From positions 35,284,487 to 35,348,486 of the forward strand of contig AP025042.1 of assembly GCA_036186865.1 (NCBI GenBank): a stretch of DNA of 64,000 bases, read 5' to 3'. The notes under the pieces were generated by a model. It saw only the letters and a program-made list of their open reading frames with translations, made no database searches and was not told the origin of the DNA. Positions 43,907 through 53,739 of this stretch are shown one piece after another. Within the stretch, counting starts at the first letter, position 1. The number at the start of each line of letters is the position of its first letter. Position numbers and translations under genes: made by a program. Source of the stretch: Eustoma russellianum (lineage: Eukaryota > Streptophyta > Magnoliopsida > Gentianales > Gentianaceae).

Positions 43907-46900
43907 TGTCACAAGGTATGTGAAATACCTTATAAATTCGGCCAAGAGGCCTTGATGAACCTTAGAATAATTTCTTTTTATAAGAAGGCCAACTTAAATG
44001 GTTCTCACAAATCAAATTTAAAATCACATTCGATAAAATAAATAATAGTATAAGTTATATAAGTATGAGTTATGCTAAATGTGAAAAGACTTAAATACCC
44101 CCCCAAGAACCAAAGACTTTCGGCCAAGGCCATGGGAAAGTCTCTAGAACACTCTCCGCTATTCTAATTCATGTTTAATAATTCAAATATCAAATTAGTT
44201 TGAAATTAAATAATAAAATAAAGAAAGCATGCAAAGGAAAAATGATACAATAATGCAAGCATGGTAGACAAAAGCTTGCAATTCACAAGACCAAGACTTC
44301 TTTTTCTACTTTTCATGAAACCTTGCCCCTTTCCCTCCCCATGCGCCGGCCCTCCCCCTTCAATCTCTAAGAAACCTCCTTTAAGTTAACACAAGCTCCC
44401 CTCCATCACCATCTTGTTCATCTTGAAACATTGCTCCAACAAGTAGCCAATACATTCCTTCATCCCTTAAGCTCACGGTTTGGAAGTAGTTAGGAGGCTC
44501 AACACTTCTTCCATTTTCAAGTTCAAGGAAGCATCTAGGTAAGTCTCCTTCCAAACATCTTAAGTGAATTCTCTATTTTAAAGAATGAAGCTCATTTGGT
44601 TCCTCCTCCTACCTTCAAACTCGTGACCTCCATGGTCACTAGATACAAGATTGTCAATCCTTTTAGGAGGTGCAAGCTCTTGCTAGTTGAAGCTCCCTTC
44701 AAAACCTCATCTTGCTAAGTAGATCTAATATCAAAATAGCTCTATTTTCATTTAAGATGATGACTAACATTCTTCTTTTCCTTTCTTCAAAAACCGTGTG
44801 CTTCATGGACATAAAGGAGGAAAAATTTCAACTCATTCATCCAAGATCCAAGCTAAGATAAAGCTCTAGCTTGAAGAGGCAAGTATACCTTAGACTCTCA
44901 TGATTTATTTGAAGAATTAGTAACTTGAATGGCTAGTTATTTATAAGATATGAACTTTAGTGAATATACTAAGTATTAAGCATGAGACCTTAGTGGTTCC
45001 TTAAGAAAAATGTCTTGCATGTGATTAATTCCTTCCAAGATGAAATATTTTCCTACATGCAATATGGTATGAGGCTGTTTTAGGATGAAACAAGACTCAA
45101 CAAAGTGATTCTAGGCAAGAATGGTTCTTAGGTGAATTTTGTGAAGCTCCAAGATGGTATGCATGTCCTAGTTGTAATTTACAAGGTTGTTGGGTGTGGT
45201 TGAAATGAAATAGCATATAAATGTGTTGTATGTCTAAGTAAGCATTTTAAAATATGTTTATGCACCCTACAAGTTTTGGCCAAGAAGAGGAATGTGAGGG
45301 AGAGTTGTGAATCCAAGAAAGAACACACTTTGTGAGCATTAAGGTGTGTGAAATTGCATGCTAGATGATTTCTTACATGAGTATGTTTGCTCTCAAATTG
45401 AAATGTGACATGGGTTATTTTGGTACAACAACACGGGCTGTTTATAGAGGTTGAATGATGCATAAATTAGTTGTACCAATAATAGACTCAATAGAATGCA
45501 ATGTGAGCGAAAATGAGAAGTATTATGTATAAGTTGCAAACTGTTTTGTGGTAACTTAAATGTGACATAAAAAAATATAGAGAACCTGTAATATTCATGT
45601 TAAAAGGGTGTATTTAGTGGATAATAAGTTATTTTATAAGAATAAGGTTAGTGGTTATATGTTTAACATGAGAAAGCGACAAAAGACCAAACTACTGGAA
45701 CAGGGCAGTTTTATGTAGTGTTTTGTGTAACCTGGAAATGGAACCTAGGAAAGTGCAAATGAGCTAATGTTCAGTAGAATGCTAGTCCGGCATGTTTATG
45801 ACGTTGGGGAGTTGGAATTTTGGAAAAAAGTAATTATGGCTTTTTCACAATAAAGTTTTTAGTAAAACTGGTCAGTCCAGAATCAGCATGTGACCAATTT
45901 TGGGAAAATAATTAAATGACCCCTTAACTATTATTGGATTACTCTGGAAATTTTATGATAATCATCTAAGACATATAGGAGCATGTCCATGTAAATTAAT
46001 CAACTTGATATTATCGTTTTGATGGGTAACTATGGATTTAAAGTTGACGCACTAAAACTGGAAAATTGGCAGAACAGAGGAATAAGTTAAGAGGCCTTAA
46101 TTGTTTGGATTTTGACCTATATGAACAGTTTGGGCCCATGAATGTTAGTCTTTAAGGATTTTACTATGTTCTGCAGGCTGTGTCCAAAAATAATTAAGGT
46201 CTTAAGGTCATGAAAATTAAGGAAAAGATGGCTATTGTACTGCTGAATTCAGTAGTACACTTTTTAACAACTTAATTGATTTAAGGGTCTTATTCATCTT
46301 AAAACATTATGAAAATTTTATGACATAACATAAGACACTATGATGCATGTATATGACAAGATATTAAGAAAATAGGCCTGTTTGATCAATTTTGGCAGCC
46401 TCATGAACAGAACGACAAATCTGGAATAATTTTCAGCATATGAAAACCATGCATATGTCACGACTTAAGTAATTTCTAGGATAATTCATGCCATGACTTG
46501 CATTTCATAACATTTCATGTATCATGCATGGTCACATGCACCATGAATCTGATTTTTATGAATTTTCCATATGCAAGCAAGCAAGTTTTCGTTATGCATA
46601 TAAGTTATTTGTGGTCCCATGTTTTTAAAGAAATGCTTATGATTCTCTTGCTGGCTAAGCATGCTCATAACCTGACTCCAGACCCAGGGTTAATAGGTTT
46701 GATGGTATGATAAGTTTTGGACCCATTCCGGACCCGGGGTTATTTGGTCCGATGATATGTTCTGGACCCGATCCAGGCCCGGGGTTTATCAGCCCATATT
46801 ATGGTCTGGATCCGTCCCAGACCCAGGGTTAATTGGTCTGATGACATATTCTGGACCCGTTCAGATCCGGGATTAATTGATCTGATACTCTGTTTTCTGA

Positions 46901-47331
46901 CACGTTTTTTATGGGACCAAAATGATGATTTTTGACATAACATGATAACATGCATTGCATCTTGCACAATTCATGGGCACTATGGCGTGATGTATGTTTC
47001 AGTTAGTAGGTAATATGATATTGAGGTGTCAGGATCGCGGTTAAGGACTTTTGTGCTGCTATGTTGATGTATTATGAATCATGTTGAACACTTTGGGATT
47101 TTGTTTATGTTGTTTTGTGGACTACTATTTTGGGGACTTAATATTCCGGAATGCATGTTTATTTTAAAGTTTTAATTCTGCCTAAATTTTACTACCATGT
47201 TAAATGTTAGCATGGAAGTCCATGACTTAAGTGATGGATTTTCACATGTTATGTATGACGCTTTGTACTCTCCATAGTGAAGTACGATGGGTGCACCGTA
47301 TTCGGACAAGGTCCGGGTGCGGGGCGCTACA
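43907..47331 (+). repeat. 5' LTR of gypsy G3 (about 3.4 kb)
   Basis: It ends GGGTGCGGGGCGCTACA at 47331. I put the start at TGTCACAAGG (43907) because LINE sequence ends just before it; with no second LTR in view the start is an estimate. No gene inside; the short frames do not resemble proteins. Confidence 0.75.
46681..46890. repeat. Degenerate ~45-50-bp repeat in G3 LTR
   Basis: GACCCAGGGTTAAT-type blocks start at about 46681, 46731, 46777, 46819 and 46864, spaced 50, 46, 42 and 45 bases, each followed by a GGTCTGATGATAT-like segment and TTCTGGACCCG. This may be the diverged equivalent of the 42-bp minisatellite in G1 LTRs. Confidence 0.75.
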
Positions 47332-47333
47332 AG

Positions 47334-47345
47334 TGGTATCAGAGC
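47334..47345 (+). promoter_or_regulatory. Primer binding site of gypsy G3
   Basis: TGGTATCAGAGC, perfect tRNA-iMet complement, two bases after the LTR end. A 290-bp AT-rich leader with GATCTTAGA repeats follows up to the gag ATG. Confidence 0.94.
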
Positions 47346-47637
47346 TCAGGCTCTAGATTACGGGCAGAACGTAGAACTATGATATGATCTTAGAATCTAA
47401 GTTTGATCTTAGACTTAAGTCATGATCTTAGAATAGTGATGGCCTTAGATTAGGACCACTTAGACCGGATTTAGAATATAATTTATTAATTAATTCCGCC
47501 TTATTAAATCTAAATCTCTAACGTAAGGTGAGACTTTTCTCTTCCTCATTTAAATTTTTCGGAGAATTATGGCCTTTGCGCAAAATAAGTTGGTTTTATC
47601 CCAACCTTTGCATAAATTTTAACACTCCATAGTGCAG

Positions 47638-48728
47638 ATGGTACGATCTCGTGGCAGACCTCCTAGGGCTCGACCAGCTGCTCAGGAGCCCGTCCCCCCT
47701 CTGCCACAGGGCCCCATTCCTCCACCGCCGGTTCAAGTCCCGCCGCCACTACAGCCGAGCCAGAATCCCCCAGTTCAGAATAATCCACCACTACCACTGC
47801 AGGCACCTGTTCCTCCGGTTATACCTGACATTAATGCCTTTCAGGCCTTTTGCCAAGTGGTCACCAGATCGGGCAAGGCCTAATCCATCAGAATGCTCCA
47901 CCGCATCCGCACGAGCCTGTGAGAGATGCCCAGTATTATTTTGAGAAATTAAAGCTAATGTACCACCGTTTGAGGAAAAGCCAGATCCAGATACAGCGGA
48001 GAAGTGGTTGGACGAAGTTGAAAACTGTTTCGAGTTAATTCAAGCCCCCGATGTGATGAAGGCCCAAGCCATCAGACCTTTTCTGATAAGTGAAGCTAAC
48101 AATGGTGGAAGAATAATTTACATCCCTTGCCTAGACCAATTGCCTGGGAGAGGTTTCTGCAACAATTCGACAAGTTCTATATCCCCTCGTCAGTAAAGCT
48201 ACAAAAGAGGCATGAGTTTGAATCATTGAAGCAAGAGGCCGGTATTGACGGTAGCAGAGTATGCTAATAAGTTCATTGCCCTGGGGGAGATTTCAGACTA
48301 TCACCATGAACGATGAGGAGACAAAAATGTTGAAATTTGAAAGAGGGCTGAATCCAAGAATCAGGACATGGTTGGTGAATGCGAACCCCACAAATTTTGG
48401 AGCTCTTCTGGATGCCTGCTACAGGATTGAGAGAGATATTATCCGCCGTGATGACATGGGACAGAAAAGAGAAAGACAAGTGACTAGAAACAAGAAATTC
48501 AGAAAAGTGGCCAAGATGAATTATAAAGGATCTGTTCGTCAAGGGAGGCCACAGGGTCAGAATCAGCGTCGCCAGCAGCACTAGAATAATGAGCAAAAGA
48601 ATCAGGCTCCACCCCAGCAGCCAGCTATACCAGTATGTCCTCAGTGCCAGAAGAGACACATGGGTGAGTGTCGATGGAAGACTGGACAATGTTTTGGATG
48701 CGGCAAGGATAGTCACCTGATTAGGGAT
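47638..48728 (+). pseudogene. gag: G3 gag, decayed and interrupted
   Basis: ATG 47638 (MVRSRGRPPRARPAAQEP) matches the start of G1 gag. A stop after RSGKA (47883) and frameshifts near 47890, 47960, 48100 and 48250 scatter the rest over three frames: HEPVRDAQYYFEKLK, DEVENCFELIQAP, MLKFERGLNPRIRTWLVNAN. Knuckles CPQCQKRHMGEC and CFGCGKDSHLIRDC (about 48634-48731) come last. The B1 LTR begins within the Asp-Cys codons of the second knuckle, so its last Cys is partly supplied by the LTR. Confidence 0.9.
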
Positions 48729-51700
48729 TGTAGAAATATGAGGGTTTGAGTGATTTTAAAATAAGAAATTTGAATATGTATATATATATATATATAACGT
48801 TGAGTATATATATATACACAAGTGTACATGTATGCATGATAACTTGCCTTATTTAGCTTACATATTATGTTGCCGTACTAACGAGCCATGAAGCTTTAAA
48901 GCTTACATCATATGGCGAACATTTGTTGAGTCTATACTATTTTCAGGTGCCACAATTAATGAACTAAAGTAGTTCATTAAGTGAAGTACTTAGTTTAATA
49001 AACTAAGTAGTTCATTAAAGGAAGATGCATTTGGAAAAGACTTGAAGGCAACATAGCTATGGAAGGAAAGTTCTCTCCTCCTCCCCACATCATTTCACAC
49101 GCCATATATACATAGTATATATATATATTTTCAGATTTTTTTAAAAAAGGCACATACACATTTATTCCAACGTACTATCGACACGTTATATATCTTACGA
49201 ACGTACGTTTACGTCACACCACTATACTTAACTCATATTTATGAGTATATTCAGATCTTATATCATATGATATAAGATATGGTGATGACAAATTAAATAC
49301 GACACGATAAAAGGTTCTAAACCGAAATTTGTCGTATCGGGCGATACCGAAACTTCGCCAACGTGTCACGTACTTGCCATAAATAAATGGCCAGCCCATA
49401 TACATCAAAATTTATCAAAAATTTCGTGCTATACACTGTACATTGAGACAAAAATACTTTCCATGTTGGCACACACAAATCACCCCACATTTAGGCCAAA
49501 ATGTGAAGATTCTAATTTTATTTTTGTCACATGTTTATGGTACCACTTTAAATCAGCCAAGTGCTGAAAATTAAAGTATATATTATATATATTATGTATA
49601 ACATAATATATATAGCATGTGCAAAAGTTGGAATTTAAATTAGAGAAAAATCGGGTAATCGATAGATATCGAAAATTCGGTTTTCTACGCACTTGACATG
49701 GAACGTTTTTCTTGAACATGATGTGGCATGTATCTAGACACTTTTTACATATAATATACATCTTAAAGTGTTCTAGAAAATTAAATTAAGGGCTGATTGG
49801 AATATTACATGTGTATATTATTAAATGTGCATTATTTTTCAAAGTTAGCAAAAATAAATTTCAGCACATGCACATACACATTAAACGTCACCTACAGCTG
49901 ATGTGGAGCACATGTGGAGCCTTGTTGGCATGTTGATTGGTCAAGAATCAATCATACAATGTTGATGAATCAAAGAGAGAAGCTGCAAAAGGTAAGTTTT
50001 CAACATATACCTCTCTTATGTCACATGCTGAAAAATTTCAGCATGTCACACTAGTGTTGGACGATTTCTTCATCATTAAGGAGTATATTTTGTTAATTTT
50101 GCATTAAGGAATAAATCAAATGAGTTATGGAAATGATTTGAAATGTATTTAGTGTGATATTCTTTATATCACACATGCTGAAATTTTTCAGCATGTGTGA
50201 AAATGGTGTGGCCGAATTTCATCCCCTTTTGGTGTCCAAATTCATTCTCAAACTTGTAGCAAGACTTGCCTTAAATGATGGATGAATTTTTATGGAAGAA
50301 ATTCAAAGAAAAGTGGAAGAAATTCAGTTTTAATTGCATGTGGTAAATGCTGAAAATTTCAGCATTAACACTATGATATGGCCGATTTTTTCAAGGGTGG
50401 AAGGGAGGATTTTTGTGTCTCAAACTTTAGGACATATTGTGACTATTTTGGCATGATTTGATAATTGATTATTTGGCATATATTTAGTGTTTTTTTTCAG
50501 AATATCCATGTCATCAAATGATGACAACAATGAGCCAATCAAAAGGTGCCAAGCAAACAATGACTAAATGATGGTCCAATGAAGTGATGCCAAGTAAGCA
50601 AAATGTTGTCACCATGATGTCTCACACTCTCTCAAGCAATTAAAAGGAAATTTTCAAGAGGGGGGAGAGCTCATAGGGGGACGGCTGGAAGCATTAAAAG
50701 AGAAGAGAAGAGAACAAACAAAAACAAGACCAAGATTCATATTCAAAAGTGATCAAAGTGCAAAAGCTTTCTTCTCCTACACTTTCTTTCTTTCTTCTTC
50801 TTGTAAAAAGCCTATTGTACTTTACTTCTTTCATCCTTGAATAGGCTTCATAGAAACCACCATTCATTCATCATTGTAAAAGATTGATCAAGGTGTGATC
50901 AATCTTCATTCTAGCGAGGTGGTGGTGTTCGTGCAAATTGTACTCACAATACAAGGTTTGTAAAGGGTTGGAGTTAAGGTGTAACTCTATCTACCCTGCG
51001 GTAAGGTGTACTGTGTGTGTGAAATTAGTGTGAACCAAGGAAGGTGTTCCTTGAAGACTGGAGTAGGTTGTTTATAACCGAACCAGTATAAAATTCTTGG
51101 TGCAATTTACTTTCTGCATTTACGTTTCAGTTTCTGCGCTGTTTACTCATATTGTTCACGTTCGCAAAAATAGTAAACGTTTTCTAAAAATTATAAAAAT
51201 TTCCAGAAACATACATAAACGTTCTAGGGTTAATTTGGCACAAGTTTCAACCCTTTTGGACAAGTATAAGTCATCCAAACATCAAAAGTTCTGAGACTAG
51301 TGCAGTCTGATTTTCAGACTTGCAAAGGTTGAGACTTTGGGTGTATTTGACCTACTTCCCAAAAGAATTTTCAAAAACTGTTTCAACCCATTTAAATATA
51401 GTATGTGAAGAGTTATTGGTCAAATTTTCAGATCATTTGGACATTCACACAAATAGGAATTAATTTTTCAAAACCATCTACCGTTTCTGGCAGATTTGCA
51501 CAATCTGAGTGCCAACGGTTTTTGAAGGGGTTAAAGGTTGAATTTTGATTTGAAATTTTTAGGGGACCCTCACAACATCTGAGGTTAAGTTCTCTCAAAA
51601 TTTCATAATTTTTGGAGACCTCTAACCTGGTTTTAAAAACGTTTTAAAACAGGTCCTGAAAACAGAATCTGTTTTCAGAACTTGAATTGTTCAAGTTTAA

Positions 51701-51774
51701 AGAAATTTTAAAAAGCACACTTTCCGCACCATCTATTCAACCCCCCCTTCTAGTGGTGCCTTGCAGATCCTACA
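48729..51774 (+). repeat. LTR 1 of copia B1 (3046 bp)
   Basis: Starts TGTAGAAATATGAGGG and ends GCAGATCCTACA. This is very long for a copia LTR. U3 features: nested inverted repeats of TGAACTA/TAGTTCA (48956-49019), an AT run, a GTTTACGTCACACC motif (49207-49220), a 24-bp perfect palindrome (49255-49278), and three TGCTGAAA/TTTCAGCA palindromes (50024-50045, 50170-50199, 50346-50366). No gene; a minus-strand frame of 93 codons at 49480-49761 recurs only because the LTR does. Confidence 0.95.
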
Positions 51775-51776
51775 AG

Positions 51777-51788
51777 TGGTATCAGAGC
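51777..51788 (+). promoter_or_regulatory. Primer binding site of B1 copy 1
   Basis: TGGTATCAGAGC, perfect tRNA-iMet complement, two bases after LTR end TACA. Confidence 0.95.
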
Positions 51789-51828
51789 GCAGGAATACTC
51801 ACTACAAGGAATCCAACGATTCAGTGAG

Positions 51829-53739
51829 ATGGCATCCACAAATCTCAAAACCGAACAAGAAGGTATGTCAAGCCAAAGGCCTCCACTCTTTGACGGTGAG
51901 TCTTTTATTCAATGGAAACTTAGGATGAAATTATTTCTTATGGCTATAGACATAGACCTTTGGTCAATAATTGAAGATGGTCCATATGTCCCGTCTAAAC
52001 TGTCCACTGTAGATGGAGTCACACTAGAAGTGATTAAAACGAGACAAGACTATACTAGTGAAGACAAAAAGAAACTGAGTATGAATGCTAAGGCCATGCA
52101 GTTACTCTTAAATGGTTTAAGTAAGAGTGAGTCTAGTTATGTGTCTAATTGTTCGAGTGCACAAGAAATGTGGAGAATCTTAGAGATGAAACACGAAGGC
52201 ACGAGTCAAGTAAAAGAGTCTAAAATCAATATGCTTATGTCTACGCTTGAGTCTTTCAAGTTGTTGCCTAATGAGTCAATTGTTGATATGGATCTTCGTT
52301 TGACTAACATCTATAACTCTCTTGAGTCTCTTGGTAAGGCTTTTACAACGCAGGAAAAAGTACAGAAAGTCCTACGGAGCCTCCCTTCAGAATGGGATCC
52401 TAAAGTGACTGCCATAGAAGAAAGCAAGGAGACTAAGTCAATAAAAATGGAAGAACTCATTGGTTCACTAAAAGTGTATGAAAACAAACTCATTATTCGG
52501 AAATCGGAATCAACCAAACAAGGTAAGACAATTGCTTTTAAATCAAATGAATACGTCTCCCCTCCCTCCGATCACGTAGAAGATAGTGATTCCGAATCGG
52601 ATAATGATGACTTAATTCTATTGGCTAAAGGACTAAGAAGATTCATGAGAAAATCATTTAGAAATAAAAACAAAGGCACTACATCTAAAAGAAATAAAAA
52701 CAAGTCAAATGATAAGGACATTAAATGTTATGAATGCGGCAAACTTGGACACTTATCATATGACTGCCCGAACAAAGAAAAGCAAACTAATAAGTACCCT
52801 GACAAGGAGCGGAACAAAAATAGACCCGTCTCAGATCCTAAACAAAGGAAACGTGCACTAAAGGCCTCCACATGGAGTGATTCATCAGACTCTGAATCTG
52901 AGACCGAAGAGGAGACCGCTCAAGTTTGCTTCGCTTCAAAGGCGTCTAATGAGGTATCATCTGACTCTGACTCTGACTCTGAACCTTCTTACGATGATCT
53001 ATTTAGTCAATATCTTGAGTTGCATAAATTTACTAAGACTCTCGCAAAAGAAAAGAAACGTTTAATTGAAGACAAGAAACTGTTAGAATCTTCTAACGAG
53101 AATCTTGTCGCTCAATTAAGCGATTCAAAGAAAGAGTCTTCATGTGTCATCACTGCATTAAAGACCGAGATCTCATCATTGACTTCTCAAAATAATGAAA
53201 TGAAATCCGAGATTTCAAATTTGAAATCAAGGAATACAGACTTAGAGAAAATGATGAAACAATTCGATACAGGGTCAAACATGTTGCATCGCATCATATT
53301 ATCACAAAAGCATGACAGTGACAAAACTGGATTGGGATACGTTGATACTAACAAAGTATCAACCAAACCAATCAAGTTTGTTGTGTCTAAAAAGGTAGAC
53401 ACCCCTAAAGTAGCGTCTAAGATTACGCAGAAAGCACCCCCTTTCACACGCCCCATTCCCTCATATCATGTGAAATATAATGTTGTACCATATAGATATG
53501 AGAAGAAGAGATCAATGCATACACGGAATACATATCATCCACGCACCACACACGCACACACAAGGACATATCACAAACGTCCTTCATACAATGAGTATAG
53601 GGGAGTCCTTGGGCAAAGACCCAAAGTACATGCACCACATGTATACTATGTCGCACCTTCATCCACTTTCTTGCCATATGATAGACCGAGAAGGATCACC
53701 CAAGTATGGGTACCAAAAGGTACCTTTACTAAAAGGTGA
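51829..53739 (+). CDS. gag: Copia B1 Gag, copy 1 (636 aa)
   Basis: Start ATG 51829 (MASTNLKTEQEGMSSQRPP) is the first after the PBS and fits the B2 gags. Capsid-like region residues about 15-220: LFDGESFIQWKLRMKLFLMA, SSYVSNCSSAQEMWRILEMK, SLGKAFTTQEKVQKVLRSLP, EELIGSLKVYENKL. Basic linker, then the CCHC knuckle CYECGKLGHLSYDC (residues 300-313). An acidic Ser/Asp-rich stretch (about 350-400, SDSDSDSE) precedes a coiled coil (about 405-500). A His/Tyr/Arg-rich tail contains GVLGQRPKVHAP and ITQVWVPKGTFTKR. It ends at TGA 53737-53739. Codons after it in the same frame keep the usual linker (KGPKIKRVPKSPF), so this stop is probably a mutation or a recoding site. Gag should assemble cytoplasmic particles. 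No internal stop. Confidence 0.93.
   Translation: MASTNLKTEQEGMSSQRPPLFDGESFIQWKLRMKLFLMAIDIDLWSIIEDGPYVPSKLSTVDGVTLEVIKTRQDYTSEDKKKLSMNAKAMQLLLNGLSKSESSYVSNCSSAQEMWRILEMKHEGTSQVKESKINMLMSTLESFKLLPNESIVDMDLRLTNIYNSLESLGKAFTTQEKVQKVLRSLPSEWDPKVTAIEESKETKSIKMEELIGSLKVYENKLIIRKSESTKQGKTIAFKSNEYVSPPSDHVEDSDSESDNDDLILLAKGLRRFMRKSFRNKNKGTTSKRNKNKSNDKDIKCYECGKLGHLSYDCPNKEKQTNKYPDKERNKNRPVSDPKQRKRALKASTWSDSSDSESETEEETAQVCFASKASNEVSSDSDSDSEPSYDDLFSQYLELHKFTKTLAKEKKRLIEDKKLLESSNENLVAQLSDSKKESSCVITALKTEISSLTSQNNEMKSEISNLKSRNTDLEKMMKQFDTGSNMLHRIILSQKHDSDKTGLGYVDTNKVSTKPIKFVVSKKVDTPKVASKITQKAPPFTRPIPSYHVKYNVVPYRYEKKRSMHTRNTYHPRTTHAHTRTYHKRPSYNEYRGVLGQRPKVHAPHVYYVAPSSTFLPYDRPRRITQVWVPKGTFTKR

Larger units (their letters stand above)
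43907..48728 (+). mobile_element. Ty3/gypsy element G3, 5' part (cut by copia B1)
   Basis: 5' LTR (43907-47331), PBS and a decayed gag, of the same family as G1 (gag 47638 onwards is close to G1 gag, and the LTR end GTGCGGGGCGCTACA resembles that of G1). Everything after the zinc knuckle is displaced beyond the window by the B1 insertion at 48729. Older than G1 by its decay. Confidence 0.9.

Noticed and set aside
49480..49761. Conserved 93-codon minus-strand ORF in both B1 LTRs
   Set aside because: Conserved only because the LTRs are near-identical copies; the B2 LTRs do not keep it.
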